Both the position numbers and the translations under genes were made by a program. 64,000 nt of DNA from Nemertoderma westbladi. Lineage: Eukaryota; Xenacoelomorpha; Nemertodermatida; Nemertodermatidae. The DNA lies in contig JAUCBJ010005260.1 in the NCBI GenBank assembly GCA_032718475.1, positions 1-64,000 of the forward strand. Direction: 5' to 3'. Under the pieces are notes generated by a model. That model saw only the letters and a list, made by a program, of their open reading frames with translations. It was not told the origin of the DNA and ran no database searches. Below, piece by piece: positions 1-11,981 of the stretch. The stretch's first letter is position 1, and the number at the start of each line of letters is the position of its first letter.

Positions 1-2065
1 GGTCCGTTACAGGTCGCATTATTTCGGCGAGTCTGTTGGTGCTGATCGCTTCCGCAGGTTGCAACGTGGGTTTCTGTTGGGGTGTTTCTCGTGGAGGATT
101 ATCAATATAGGGGTTCGTCGATCGTTCCTCCCGTTTGTAATCCGCTGCCGCTGCCGCTCCAGTACGGAATATTTCCCGTTCCGTCGACTCCGAGTCACTG
201 GATGAATCGCTGTCGTCCGGATAAGGTGGTTGGCGGGTTCGCGTCCGGCGTATTATTCTTGGTCGAGTTCGTCGTGGTCTGGGATCTACGGCTCCTCGTT
301 GTTCGGTAGGCTCGCAAGCCTTCCACGAAGTCGTAGGTCTCGTTAAACATTGGGTGAGAGGTCTAGTAAAAACATCTGAGTTAAGGTCTACTGTAGGTTT
401 ATAAATGACTGGGTTCGCGCAGCACGTCACAGGTTTAACTTGCAATGGTTTACTCACCTGTTTTACTGTCATAAACGCAGGTTCGTCTCTCTCCACAAGT
501 AAACTACGACTTACTGTAGGTGGACTAGTTATGTTACCTGCTAAAATTGGCGATGAAGTCGCCCTAGGTTGCGGTATTTCCGTCACAACAAACCTGCTAC
601 CTTGCGTCGGGCGCACAGGCGTTATTTCCTTAGGTTTCGTAACAAAGACCGGTTTTATCGGAGTCGTGGGTTTGAGCATAGGAATAACTTGGGGAAAACG
701 TTTACAGTAATCCTCGACGAACTCCTCTCCTCGATCTATCGCTCCCACGCTTCCTTCCTCGATCCGCTTCTGTATTCCGCGATATCGAGCTTCCATACGA
801 TCCAGGGCAGACAAGTCGTGTCCAGTTCGCGATCTCATAGATCTATCTCTCGCGTCGAGTTCGAGGTCCGCTTGCGCGTTCGCTGTCTCGCGCGATCTAC
901 GATTCAATTCGAACTGTAGTTGCATCTCCCTTTCGCGTCGATCTGCGTCCTGTTGTTGTGCCGCTAATTCCGCTTCCTGTATAGCTAATCGAGCGTTTAT
1001 TTGCCGCGCCTCCAACTTGGCACGAACGTCGGATGCTGCTTTCTGCCGTGCTAAGTCCTCCTCCAGTCTGCGCATTTCTGATGCTTCGAATTCAGCTTGC
1101 GCCTTGAGTTGTGCAATTCTTGCCTCGTCTTCTCTACGTTGTTTCTCTCCTTCGATGGCGATCTGTGCCATCTGGTGTCGCGCTTCTTCCTCGGCGACTT
1201 GTTGTCGGCGTGCAACCTCCTGTTGTTGTCGAGTAATTCCAGACGCTGTTCTACTAACGTCGCCAACGTTGCCAACGTCGCTCCGTACGCTAACGAACGA
1301 TCTATCCAGTGGTGGATGTTGGTAGGCTCGCGAGCCTTCCGTAGTGAGAACTTCCGTCGTCCCTCGCGGTTCGACTTCCGGTTCGTCGATCGGTACGCCG
1401 CATCTACGAAGAAAATTGGTCAGCGTTTCCAACCTTCCGTCCAGGCAGTAGAGTTCTTCTTCCTCTTCGGGTTGTAACAACGCGTCCGAAACTGACTCAC
1501 CTAGCAGTTGGTCGAACTGCTCCTGTTGAGCCAAGCTTATTACCGACTTAAACTGAATAAGGCTTTCTCTCGCACTTACCAATTTATCTACTATCTTTAC
1601 CTGAGTAAAGTTGTCGCCACGCAACTCTGCAAGTTCGTGCAAACCTTTAAGTTTATCTACGGAGGCATGTACCCTACTTTCTATCCTTACCTGTAAGGTG
1701 TAGAACTCGTATCTCGACATCGGGGCGGTTAACTCGCGTAAAACGCGAAAACCTTCTCCGAGGTTCCGAGTAATCTGGGCCATGTGTCCTCCTATACTTC
1801 TAATAACGTTCTCCTGGCTTCCAGTCGAACTTACCATGTCCGGTTCCCGCGATCTAGTCTGCGGGACGGTAAGGAAATCTTCGATTCTGCCGTCGCCACG
1901 CGTTGCGGTTTCCGGTATTTCCGTTCGGGGTACCGGCGACGCAAGCGGTGTGACATCGGTGGAATCTCGGGTTCTCCTTCTCGGTTCGTCTACTGTCGAT
2001 CTGTCCGGGTCGCACGAGTCATAGTCGGTAGGTGGGTATCTCGTCGAATGGGGTGTGTCACTCAT
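1..2065 (-). CDS. BEL-3 Gag N-terminal region (partial, runs off the left edge)
   Basis: The frame opens with ATG at 2065-2063 and I find it still open at base 2, giving 688 codons. The product begins MSDTPHSTRY and follows the Gag of the intact element at 21145 from end to end: an acidic DYDSCDPD start, a GDGRIEDFLTVPQ block, an APMSRYEFYTLQV block, a long coiled coil near 900-1250, and a last stretch reading RPVTD at the edge that matches RPVVNK there. Gag packages the element RNA in cytoplasmic particles. Only the edges and several internal blocks were translated, so an internal stop was not strictly excluded. Nucleocapsid, protease and pol would lie left of the window. The family call (BEL/Pao) rests on homology to 21145-29856. 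Confidence 0.82.
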   Translation of the reverse strand, partial: MSDTPHSTRYPPTDYDSCDPDRSTVDEPRRRTRDSTDVTPLASPVPRTEIPETATRGDGRIEDFLTVPQTRSREPDMVSSTGSQENVIRSIGGHMAQITRNLGEGFRVLRELTAPMSRYEFYTLQVRIESRVHASVDKLKGLHELAELRGDNFTQVKIVDKLVSARESLIQFKSVISLAQQEQFDQLLGESVSDALLQPEEEEELYCLDGRLETLTNFLRRCGVPIDEPEVEPRGTTEVLTTEGSRAYQHPPLDRSFVSVRSDVGNVGDVSRTASGITRQQQEVARRQQVAEEEARHQMAQIAIEGEKQRREDEARIAQLKAQAEFEASEMRRLEEDLARQKAASDVRAKLEARQINARLAIQEAELAAQQQDADRREREMQLQFELNRRSRETANAQADLELDARDRSMRSRTGHDLSALDRMEARYRGIQKRIEEGSVGAIDRGEEFVEDYCKRFPQVIPMLKPTTPIKPVFVTKPKEITPVRPTQGSRFVVTEIPQPRATSSPILAGNITSPPTVSRSLLVERDEPAFMTVKQVSKPLQVKPVTCCANPVIYKPTVDLNSDVFTRPLTQCLTRPTTSWKACEPTEQRGAVDPRPRRTRPRIIRRTRTRQPPYPDDSDSSSDSESTEREIFRTGAAAAADYKREERSTNPYIDNPPRETPQQKPTLQPAEAISTNRLAEIMRPVTD

Positions 2066-2940
2066 GTCTTATTATATACGTCAAGTACGGGTAATAAAAT
2101 GTCAAAGTGTCTGAATGTTGAAGTGTCAAACTTACCTAACCGGTACAAATAAATCAACAAGTCAGAATGTCGAAATGTCAAAATGTCGAAATGTACAAAT
2201 GTCAAACTTACCTTGATATATATATATATCATATATATACCCTAACCGGTACAAATAAACTAACAAGGTATATAATAAAATAAGTAGTAATCTAGCCTAC
2301 CGGCTAAATTTGTACGAATAAGTGAGATAACGGTATACGTTAACAAAATATAGATCAACAAGTATAAACAATAGGCCAAACAGCAACGTCTAAAGGGAAA
2401 ATATGTACCAACAACACTACTAATAGACAGTGAAACCCACAAATTTTGAGTACTACTGTGCTTTCTTAAGTTTGAACGACGCGAGTCGTAAAACTTACGT
2501 TCCTTTGATCTTCCAGTCGTACAAATTCCCAAATACAAACCGGACGTGGGTCTTTCCGTTTTTCGGCGGCGCGGACGAATTTATTGTCTCCCAAACTTTG
2601 CGAAAAGCGGTCTAATCCTCGAAGCGGTCCAGAAATGAGTCCTTGAGTCCTGAAAAGGTCGAAGGTGAGAGTTTTACTTCTACGCTTACGAAAAATCTTC
2701 CTAGGTACCGATACAAATTGGTCTTTAAACCCTATGTACCTTTTCAAGTACCGAAAAGTAACACCGCACACACACGGCGTAAAACAAAGTGCTACAAACT
2801 AACTGTTAGCTAGTCAAAGATTAAATACGAAAGTACTAGCTACCCTAAAAGCCTACTGAAGCAGGGGACGTTCTAAATTACTAAATTTACTAACCTTAAT
2901 TTTTAAATATCTCCTACTTTCAATAGCTAACAATTCTAAA
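2066..2940 (-). other. BEL-3 untranslated leader between LTR and gag
   Basis: No gene. The leader is homologous to that of BEL-2 (20338-21144). Shared blocks are one copy of the AGCC-GGTAGGCT hairpin near 2286-2312, a block at 2520-2610 matching 20616-20730, and a splice-acceptor-like TTTTCAG (minus strand, ending at 2650) followed by a conserved GACTCA..ACTCATTTCT. The border with the LTR is uncertain by about 100 bases. Confidence 0.55.
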
Positions 2941-4073
2941 CTAAAGGAAATAATACTATACACTATGATAGAAGCACTATATACTAATTTATATAAAATA
3001 CTTCCTACTGTAAGGGTCCAGTAGTATACCGCTTACCAGATCCTAGTAACGATGTATCTTACTATGAGACTCTAGTAATGTATACGGGCTTGTACAGTAT
3101 CTGACAACAAATCCCAGTCCAGGATATCTAAACAAACAGATACAGTACACAAACGACTACTGGCGAGGAACAGAGCCTTGTATCTATTCTATGTACGTGA
3201 GCGGGTCGAATGCCTACGTACTAGACAGAAGGATACCTGTCCTCTAACCGGTGAGGCAGATGTACAGTTACAGTAACAGACCAAACTCACGGGAAAACAA
3301 TCCCCGCGCAGCGAATCCTAACTATCACTGACAGTCCTAAATACAGTAACTTGCCGCGGTGTGATTTATATGGTTTATATACGAACTAGTGGGTTAACAG
3401 ACCTAGCGTAACAACACTGACAGTCCTAAATCAGTCGAAAAAAATACAATAACAATACCGTAACAATACCGTTGTCCAGACAAACAACAGTTTAATAACG
3501 AAAGTGAAATACTCCTTATCTTGCCGCAACTAAATCAGATCCTAATTTTACAAATACAGACAATTTCCACCTAAAGTAATGTATAGTACGCTATAGCTAG
3601 TAGAACTTTAAGGGCAATATGTTTTAGGGCGTGTGTGTGTGGGTGTGTTACAAATAAAACAATTTCGTGTAATTCCTTTTACTAGGTTTTAGTGATTTTC
3701 TGACTAAAATGATACCGTGCGCTAGCTACTAAAATAAACTAGTCGCGTTTGTAGAACTTTATACTCACGAATGACGTCAAAGCTCTCTCCTTCCTATCCA
3801 CAACCCAATGGGCAACCACAGTGTTAGTAACTACACCCGTGATCGGCACTAATACCAGATTCTGGTTGTAAGATAAGAATAGGGGTTAATCGCTACCGTA
3901 CGTTAGCTGATCTGGTATACTAATTTAATTCTAGAACTTTGTTGCTGCGGTAGTTAGCAGCAATACCTATCAGTACGTGGCAAGGCGCGGTAGGATATTA
4001 ATAAACCTCCCTAGGCCAAGCAGTGTGCCGGTAGCAGAAATGCTCCTTGCCTGATCAAATAGCTAACTCCAGA

Positions 4074-4272
4074 CAAGGGGGGGGGGGGTACTAATGTACG
4101 TTCTACAAAGCGAACCGGTACCAAACAGTCAGTGCTATGAATCACTAAATTATGGAACGTATGCTGTCCGTACCTAATATGTACTCGCGTACTGACGAAT
4201 GGCAATAGTTCTCACCTGTAGGAAGTACAGGTTAACCCAGGGGTTCGTAGGACTGACAAAGGGGGGGGGGGT
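4074..4272. repeat. Two long G homopolymer runs
   Basis: G runs of more than ten bases lie near 4077-4089 and 4260-4271 inside the BEL-3 LTR. They are slippage-prone and could form quadruplexes. Confidence 0.8.
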
Positions 4273-4699
4273 TGTCTGGGTATAATTATTTGATCCTAAA
4301 TTTGCGGCGTCCAGTACGATGTCACGCTTACCCTGATCTATAGGTCTTACGGCGGGCAAGGGCGTCGAACAAAGTCTTACCTTCTCACAAAGCGGGCGCT
4401 GCATAGCAAGTGGAGTATTTCGAAGGGGCAAAGGGGGTGCGCGGTCAATCCAATGTGGGCGCTAGCGTGTTGTGGACATCCCTTCCCTGCGTTGCTTACG
4501 GCCTAACGATCTAGGCTGCCATCTCCCTGGTGTTCGGCTGTCCCGAAGTCGGACCAAAAGAAAACATGTCAGGAAATTGCAGTATATTTACAGTTTTACA
4601 AAGAATTATCAAACGAAGTTTCAACAAGAAACCGAATAAACTAATTTTAAAATAATATCAGGGTGGTTTACAAGGGAAGGGAAGTGATAACCGAAGGCA

Positions 4700-4960
4700 A
4701 ACCGGCCTTTTTATACTAGAAATTGCACATGGAAACTAAACAGAATTTTCCACAGCTTCACCATTGAGCAATGAAGTGCTTCGTGCTCTATGATTGGCCC
4801 AGCTCATCGTTCAACGCAGTCCGGCCCTTACACTAAATCTGGGACATGGAATCCTAACAGAATTTTCCACTGCCTCACATTTGAGCAATAAGATAATTTA
4901 TGCCCTATGATTGGCCTGGCTCATTATTCGCTACGCTGTACGCTTCTCATTGGCCTACCA
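4700..4960 (-). promoter_or_regulatory. BEL-3 U3 promoter with TATA and repeated CCAAT boxes
   Basis: TATAAAAA at 4715-4708 on the minus strand is preceded by two imperfect copies of a roughly 120-base unit (AACAGAATTTTCCAC...), each with GGCCAATCATAG, and a third CCAAT near 4953. This is a normal Pol II promoter layout; strength and start site are not known. Confidence 0.5.
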
Positions 4961-5002
4961 ATTAGCACCACACGAAAATAAATGGCCCCAAAATACAAAT
5001 TT

Positions 5003-5080
5003 CCCGACTGGGATTCGAACTCGTAACCTACGTAATGTAACCAACGCCTTAACCATCTGACCACTACGCCACGAGAGTAC
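5003..5080 (-). other. tRNA-like Pol III module in the BEL-3 LTR
   Basis: On the minus strand there is an A-box-like TGGCGTAGTGG (5051-5071 region) and a B-box GAGTTCGAATCCC (5010-5022), 30 to 40 bases apart as in a tRNA. T-arm and anticodon stems do not pair well, so this is tRNA-derived and not a tRNA gene. It matches the module in both BEL-2 LTRs (GCGTTGG, then GTAGGT, then the B box) at the same distance from the LTR start. Short T runs follow within 40 bases. Confidence 0.6.
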
Positions 5081-5214
5081 CTAAGGGTTTTATGTGTACA
5101 AATATGAATAGGCATATTACATTACTGTAACTTAATCAAAATACGTCGGATTTTCAAAAGTTTTTACGTTAAAGTTAAACTACAAATGCTACCTTATAGT
5201 GAAATAATTCATCA

Positions 5215-7077
5215 ATCTGCATGATTACTTTCTACAGTAGTTGTCGAAATACCAATGGGTGTAATTTTGGTTAGGGTCACCATAGCCACAGATGTTACAT
5301 TCGGCTTAGAGGGATTTATTAATATACGGGGAACAATATTTGAAGCCGTAAGAGGGGTGTTTATTGGTCTGAAAAAATCACTATCAGAGTCAGTTCTAAG
5401 ATCTTTAGTATTTTTAACGGAATTAGCATGATGTTGAGGCGACAGTTCTGGTAGACGATGACGTTCAGCCCGTTCCAAACGTCTTCCGCTTCTAGAGGTT
5501 CGAGATTTAACCGACGATTTATCGAACTCATCGGAGGATGTATAGCAACTAACTTCCTTGGTCTACCCTTGGGTACTTGGTCTACCCTACTTCCTTGGGC
5601 TACGCTTCTCTTCCAACTGGGAATCTGACAGTTGTTTTTCCAGCGATTTAATCTCCTCCACTATATTCTCTTGCTGCTTTTAATCTGCATTCTCTTTTGC
5701 TGAGCCTGAAACTGGATTTCACGTTCCTCTGCTTCCAGGTTCTGTTCAAGTTGATGTTCCTCCGCTTCCAGTTTATGTTTATGTTCCTCCGCTTCCGCTT
5801 CCTGTTTGCATTTTTGTTCCTCTGCTTCCCATTTGCGTTTTTGTTTCTCTGCTTCCAGTTTGTGTTTGCATTCCTCAGCTTCATGTTCGCATTGCAAGCG
5901 TCCGTCCTCTCCCTGGTCTTGTAATTGTTTCAATTTATTTTTATTTTTCTCTAGATCCATCAATAATCTCCACTGATGTTCCATCTCCCGTTGGATATCG
6001 ATATCCTTTAGGAGCCTTATAGTCTTGGGGCTGGATGGAGGGTGGCCATGAAGTCTTCTTATTAGTTCTTCTTCACCTACTTGTTTTATATAACCTCCGA
6101 GGTGTTTACAGATTGCGTTTTCTTGTACCTTTTGAGTCTCGGGTTCAGTCTGTGTGTACCCTTCGACATCTCGGGTATCAATTTGGGATGGATGGATGGA
6201 ATCCAGAACCTCAGGGTGAGGGGGTTCGCCTTGGAAGGAATGGCAGGCGCGTGCCTATTGAGCTAATTTTATTATGTTGTTGTTAGCTGCAGTTTCTATT
6301 ACTGCGGCTCCATTCCTGATGGCAGACTGATGGAAAGGCTGATAGAATTATCCTGATGCGGATTATTCTCTCATTTATGTCGTAAAAGAGAGACGGAAGA
6401 TGATCGGTATTTGGATCCCGTAAGGTAGTTTCAAAATTGGCTATTTGCTTAGCAAAGCCAGTTTGAAATCCCCTTAGGGTCTTCCCCACCTTACTAAGGT
6501 CGGTGGGATCGGCCGGTGCCTTTAATGCTCTCAATTCATCAGGGGTGGCAGAATGCAAGGGGAAAAACTTATCCAAAGATGGATAGTTGTAGTATCGCAA
6601 TACTGATTGTTGCATTTCTGGGACTGACATGGACAGTATTTGGACCTTAGTCCCTTTCTCAGAGGCCCAGTATTGGTCAATGACCTTTAGCAGGCTGATT
6701 AATAAACCTGGGGAAGGGGCCATGAGTGGGTCCATTCCCGGTGGCAGGCTTAAACCTGTGGCTGTATCGACTTCCGTCCGGTTTAAGTCGGAGGTCGCAG
6801 CCACTTGCGGTCGCTCAGATTGTAATTCGAGGCCAGTAGTGGGTTGGTTTGTTCTGGTGACTGTGGGTGGTTGATTTAATTTTGACGGCATAATGGGGTT
6901 TCCTGCTTGATTCGAACTGGAATATTCTGGCTCGGGTAATTCTCTAGTCGGAGATTTGTCTGGGTCGGAATGAGCTGGTATCGCAGTCACGTCAATCGCT
7001 GTCAATCACGTCAATCAGGTGCAATCGCTGTGGGAATTGTCTGAGGCGCTCTTGTTGATATTTGAACGATAAGACAT
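5215..7077 (-). pseudogene. BEL-4a Gag fragment, broken
   Basis: Starts MSYRSNINKSASDNSHSDC at 7077 and hits an in-frame TGA near 7018, where a small local duplication of GTCAATC-type sequence has occurred. The frame reopens at 7005-6283 and shifts near 6330. The frames then give a GEEELIRRLHG block, a coiled coil (5984-5661, repeats of HKLEAEEH type) and a RHRLPELSPQH block (5478-5212). The same blocks in the same order occur in the BEL-1 Gag (GDEELRRRLEGLSPNS, the Ala/Glu coiled coil, RQKLPDLPPAV). The fragment ends abruptly at the BEL-3 LTR, which inserted into it. A second copy is at 45716-47538. Confidence 0.75.
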
Positions 7078-7790
7078 TTTGTTAGATTTAATTTTGGAGA
7101 AATTTATTTTATATTAACCCTTTAAATAATTAGGCCTCCTTATGTTATGTTTATTATTGTTGTTTATTATAACGATATTAAGATGTTACAAATAATTATT
7201 ACAATGCCCAAATAAATAGCACGGAATTAAATTAAATTGATTCGGTCTACAATTTAATTACCAGTAAGCGATTAGTATAAAGCCGGTAATTTATTTGTAA
7301 AAATATTCCATGATAAATATTCAAATTCACCACTTCACCACTTGGAGGATACTATTCCGCTCTTATCACTACAAGCAATACTAATTACCAATAGAGTAAT
7401 GAATTACCTCTTATTGGGTTCTGTGTAAGACAGCCCAACACCCAACAACAGGAGAAGGCTGTATCTGCAGGGTAGTTAACTAAGCTGTAGAATCTATGCA
7501 GTAAGCAACCTTCCTTGTAAGGCGCAAAATCAGTAGGATGGGCAGAGGGTATGTAAGCTGTACAATGTTTTCCTATGGAGGGTAATACAGCCTACCTGAT
7601 TGCAGCAGCCAACTGAGTGGGGGTAATAAGCCTAAGCTGTAGTCAATGGTTACACAGAGGTAGGACAAGTCATGTGACACAATATTGCTTGCAGAGACAA
7701 CAAATAATTCCTCTCAAGTAATATATTGGTTTTGTAATATTACGCTGTCAGAGGTCCAAGTTGTAAATAATGAGTCTGAGGGTGAATACT
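7078..7790 (-). other. BEL-4a upstream (leader) sequence
   Basis: AT-rich non-coding sequence matching 47539-48126 closely up to base 7790. This copy keeps about 127 bases (near 7430-7556) that the other copy lost between two TGTAAG repeats. No LTR end was recognised. Confidence 0.5.
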
Positions 7791-7797
7791 ACTACTA

Positions 7798-8010
7798 CTA
7801 GGTCGAGCGAACTCGGACAGTGGAAATGAGATCCTTCCAGGCTTCCCGATTCTCCATAGTTGTCGCAATTTCGTTTCTCCCAAGTTCAGTGTCCCTTTCA
7901 AGTTGATCTATATATGTTATGGCCGGTCGCCCACGACTACGCTCTCCATGAGTTGGTTGCCAGAGAAGTAGATCTGGTATGATCTCGTCTTTACTTCGCC
8001 AGCATAAATA
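7798..8010 (-). pseudogene. 3' end of a LINE reverse transcriptase ORF
   Basis: Read on the minus strand, the last 60 or so codons give a GERSRGRPAITYIDQLERD block, ENREAWKDLISTVR and a TAG stop at 7800-7798, followed directly by an (AGT)n tail. This is the usual C-terminus of metazoan APE-type LINE polyproteins, and the short-repeat tail fits target-primed reverse transcription. It is heavily 5'-truncated. The corresponding site in BEL-4b (48126) lacks it. Confidence 0.65.
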
Positions 8011-8846
8011 AAGCTAAAAATATGCCGCATAAATCTCCGGCCCCGAGTCACGTAATAAATCGAATGAACAAATTAAAAATAATTTAACTTTATGTAGTTT
8101 AAGAATTCGCTATCTCTATAAGCTCCAGTCGCGACAGCTACCCAAGGGTAGGGGTGGGCGCTACTCCTTGCTGCCTGCTTTCCCCCTGCTGCTAGCCTTT
8201 ACTAGCTATGTTCTCCCTCCGAGGTGGTTTGACCTCTCACCTCTCTCTGTGGCTTTAGGGCTTGTGCCCCCCCCCCCCCCCTCTCAAAGTTGGTTATGAG
8301 GCGAGATTATTATTGGTAATCTCGTATCGCCAACTATATTGGTAAAATGCCACTGGTCCCATTTTCGAGTGGATAATGCAATGGAATTGAATCCACTTAC
8401 AAGTGGCACTTATTCAAATTTTGAAAAAGTACCATGCCCTAATTTTGGTGTTCCAATAATGATGTACCACTAAGACTTGAGGCTTCAATATTACTTTCAA
8501 TGGACTCAGCGGTCCAGATAACTTATAAAAATGTGTTGAAATGAAAACCTTGTGGTATTTTCTGATTATCATAATTTTGAAAATTTGAAGTAAGCCTACA
8601 TGCCACGCCCTAATTGTGGTGCACCAAAAATGTTGTACCAATAAGAATTGAGAAATGGCTCACCGCACTATGTCGTTCAACATAGAGTGACGTGCCATCC
8701 TCCCAGCGCTTCTCTGACATGACAGACCATGGAGGCCGTCTGATCGTACGTTAGTGGTTCTGCACCAGGAGCACCTGTATGGTTCTGTTACCTTGCAACT
8801 GAGGCATGGGTAGTAGCTAAAACTCGGAACTGGGTGTCAGTGAGTT
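8011..8846. other. Non-coding stretch with a poly-C run and a degenerate duplication
   Basis: No gene seen. There is a C run at about 8266-8280 and two related segments (about 8416-8482 and 8572-8653) sharing CATGCC..CCCTAATT.TGGTG and ATGTACCA.TAAGA.TTGAG. Their origin is not recognised. Confidence 0.5.
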
Positions 8847-9699
8847 TCAGTCCCAATGAACTGATAGGAATGGCTTCGAGCCAGCAACTAGAGACTGGAT
8901 CATCAACCACATTGAGGCGGGCAATCCCAGGTGCGTTGTGGTGGTGGCCCGAAGAGCCACATGGTTTGCATCATGCAGTGGCTTCATCCATGCATGCTGT
9001 CTCACTGCGTCTGGGTCTGTTAGAGTTTGGGTTATGGTTGGGAGGGTGTCCTTCCACTCCTCATGGGCGTGGGGAAATAGAGGGTTGAGGACCCGATGGT
9101 TCATGGAGGCAGCCCGAGAGAGCAGTGCACGCAGCAGCTGAGGTCGAATAGGCAGAAGGTGCTAGCTGCAATGCGGAGCTCAACCCGAGTCCACCCATCC
9201 GTGCTGGGAGGCTCACCTGAGTCCAAGCCGAGTTCATGATCACTGAGTTGGCAATCTCCTGGAGGGCGTCACGTTGATTTTGGTCATATTCCTCCAGGAG
9301 TTCCGGGTGTTGGAAACACGGAGTGGCACAGAGAAAGTAGGTGAGCTGGGGGATGGCAAAGGAATTGCGGAGGAGAATGAACACATGGTGGGAGTCAAGG
9401 AGGGGCAACTGGTTGGCAAGAATGGCGAAGTCCCCTGCCTTCTCCCAAAGGCAGGATACGGTGGCAGTGCCCCCAATGGGAGCACCAAGCATCGTTAGGT
9501 TCTCTAGTGGGAGAACCTGAATTCCCGCACAGACCTCGTCAAATGTGGCATGGATATGCTCACGGGACTCGTTGGACTTGGCTCCTAGGAATATTTGTTC
9601 GCTTTTCGCTGGGTTTATTGTGAGTCCGCACTTTCTTCCCTCCTTGGTCATGGTTTGAAAATCCTCCAGACAAACTAAGTAGTCACCAGCGAAGTTCAT
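8847..9699 (-). pseudogene. Reverse transcriptase C-terminal remnant
   Basis: ORFs at 9699-9061 (212 aa) and 9104-8847 (85 aa) carry the tail of a retroelement reverse transcriptase. FAGDYLVCLEDF stands where the catalytic YxDD box belongs, followed by a GRKCGLTINPAKSE block (palm motif D type) and PARMGGLGLSSA. The catalytic aspartate pair is lost and the frame breaks near 9080. Sequence from 9700 to about 10020 may continue the same gene, but no frame there is convincing. The clade was not identified. Confidence 0.55.
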
Positions 9700-10208
9700 G
9701 TCTTCTGGCGTCTTCCGGGGTGTCTAGTGGACTATCCTGTAACCATTGATGTGGGGCGTGAGGGATCAAGTTTTCCACCTGCCCCCGCGTTTCAGTGTTG
9801 GAATACAGCGGTGGCAGAGCAGAAGGAGTTTGAACCACAACTCGACGCAGGTGGGATTGTCTGTGATGATGAGTCTTGGAGAGGACTTCAGAGAGGATGT
9901 CCGCGAGGTTTAACCGCGCTGCCCCAGCTGCTTCACGCGGGAGTTTTGGAGCAGCTTCAGCACGTCCTCCACTGAGTAGGTCGTCGGGCCAGAAGGTGGT
10001 CGATGTTGGGTGGGAGTGGAGTTGGTGTTGTTGACATTATAACAAATTATAATTATTGATAATATAAAACTGTTAGATATTAGTATACAATACTGTAATC
10101 TTTTTATTTATCTATTAAGTTCTAGATAGTTATATTAGTTATAAAGTGTATAATATAGCAGATACATAATTGTCTGACAAATAAATCATATGTAAGCATC
10201 ATATCTAG
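9700..10208. other. No firm gene; region before the host exon
   Basis: 9700-10020 is GC-richer and may be decayed retroelement coding sequence (minus). 10030-10208 is AT-rich, and CATATCTAG at about 10199-10207, just before the host ORF, could be a splice acceptor. Otherwise nothing was recognised. Confidence 0.4.
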
Positions 10209-10789
10209 TTGATGTATTCAACAATGGGATATTGTCATACCAGGAGGTCCATCTGTGCTCTTTTCATTGCGGTAAACATTAACGCTAGTTACAGTATAAC
10301 ATGTTATAATGAAGTTAGAGTAAATTTTACTTCTACTAATAAGGATTTAAAACAAGAGATGCTTGGCAAATTGGAAAATCTGCGAAACAGCAATCAAGGA
10401 GTATCTGACTTCATTGGGTTCACTACATCTTGGCATGAGAAAGGAATTCGTCATCATTGCGAAGAATGCGGTGAAGCTTTATATCGAAGTATCGGTTTTC
10501 ATGAAGGTAGTGGTGATGAGATCATGATTGATCTATCTGGTGAGAGATGTATTAATAACGGAAGTAGTAACTTGGAAGAACAGTTTTGCTTGGCTCTTGA
10601 TGAAAAGAGTTGCCGACTCCTTGAGGAAAAATTTCGGCAAGACATCACCCTCTCTGGGGATAGTGTCATAGATCACGATCAGGTTCGTACTTTTCGTCAG
10701 TTAAATTCTCTAAGGGAACATATGCTATTCGGGTTATCGATCACTTACGAATCTTGTCAGACGATGTGCTGTGCTGGTGTCTGTCCCCG
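10209..10789 (+). CDS. Host gene for a secreted, surface-anchored protein, 5' part (interrupted by BEL-1)
   Basis: From the first ATG (10209), 193 codons are open up to the BEL-1 insertion. A hydrophobic stretch at residues 16-32 (CALFIAVNINASYS) looks like a signal peptide, although several charged residues precede it. The ectodomain has at least ten cysteines, N-glycosylation sites (NFTS, NGSS) and a CCAGVC cluster just before the break. The frame resumes at 43020 after removal of the element and one CCCCG copy, adding a Thr-rich stalk and a hydrophobic C-terminus. No family was recognised. The three Met codons near the start leave the true start open, and an upstream exon is possible. The read-through into the LTR (to 10811) is an artefact of the insertion. 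Confidence 0.6.
10785..10789. repeat. BEL-1 target-site duplication, left copy
   Basis: CCCCG directly before TGTAAAAG; the same five bases follow the right LTR at 43020-43024. Confidence 0.93.
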
Positions 10790-11981
10790 TGTAAAAGCTT
10801 TTGTGGGATAACTGATTCGTTTGCCTTGTTGGCCAGTTCCCCCCCAGTCGCTAAGAATACTCTCAAAGTGATCTACAGCTAAAAATAGTGCAAGTTACCA
10901 GCTTATTGGCTGATTTGCTGTACGCAGGCATCTGGGCTCTGTTTAATCGGCCAACAAGCCTAGGGAGGTTGCGTCATAGCCTTGTTTTGTATCTCCCAAT
11001 AGAATTTGAGTTATCCTTGATGTTGACCTATCACAGAGTACTGAACTGAAAATTTCCTATCTCACTGCTCTTTCTCTGTGTTGAACGGGAGCTTCGTGGA
11101 ATAAGGGAGTTGGTATCCTCGTATAGAGCAGTAGTCACGAGTTTTTCAAAGCCACGAAAGAACGGCTTTTTAGTGTTTTGTGCTTTCTGCTTTTTAGCTC
11201 AACACTAGTAGGTTTAATCATAAGGACATATATCCTTTAACTGACCAAATGCACCTGATTACTGACTGATTGTCTTAACTCAAAACAAACTGGCACGATT
11301 GATCTGTCAATACTGTGTACTGCTATTTGTTGTCGGTTATTCATTATATTTGTTGATGAATTATTATATTGGAATAACGAGAAATAACCCCGACACCCAA
11401 TATTCTTGATATACCGAAGGTAAGAGAGAAAGGTTACCAATAACGATTGTGACTTATGTTAAAGTGGTTTGAAGTGAATCTAATGTTATTTGATAGACCC
11501 TACATGAGTCAGTCTGTGTTCCTTTTATATGTGACTAAAATCAGTAAAGATTGGCAGATTAGTGTGCAGTATTGTGCAGCATTGTGTGCGAGTGAGTCTG
11601 TTAAAGAAGCATTCCTAAAGAATGCGCCATATATGTGAATTATAATTAAGCCATATCGTTGTGAGTAGTTTAAGTCATAACTCTGTTTATGTAGATAAAG
11701 TGCCACGTCCTAAAGGAACTGTTAATATTCCCGAAGGTAAATAATATTGTCAGAGATTATATAATACTGTCAGTCGAATAATACATTAGGCTTACATAGC
11801 AATAAAATTAAACCGTCGAACCCAATCTCCCTGGAATATCCAGCGGGTGAATGGTCGCGCACGGATTGGTTTCGACTAGTGTAGTGAATCAAATACTTGT
11901 CATAGGCTAAAAAGCGATTTAATATCTAGAAGACATCTTAATTTGGCGGGTTAAACTGCCAAAGGTCTGAAAGCGCGAACA
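10790..11981 (+). repeat. BEL-1 5' LTR
   Basis: 1192 bp, paired with 41828-43019; I count two differences (11247 region T/C and 11849 region T/G). It carries an AATAAA poly(A) signal at 11801-11806. It lacks the tRNA-like module seen in BEL-2 and BEL-3. Confidence 0.95.

Larger units (their letters stand above)
2940..5214 (-). repeat. BEL-3 5' LTR (approximate limits)
   Basis: Divergent homologue of the 1923-bp BEL-2 LTR, read on the minus strand. Shared landmarks in the same order are a tRNA-like segment about 130 bases from the start, a TATA box, a GGGACAG-type block at 4460-4560, a CCATATAAATCACACCGCGG block at 3354-3376 and GGATTCGCTGCGCGGG near 3300-3320. The outer end is placed at 5214, where homology of the flank to the second BEL-4 copy (45716) begins and the LTR would start TGATGAA. 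The inner end is a guess from spacing. The other LTR is outside the window. Confidence 0.6.

Noticed and set aside
405-919. Plus-strand ORFs in 82-2152
   Set aside because: They lie opposite the BEL-3 gag frame, which has clear homology.
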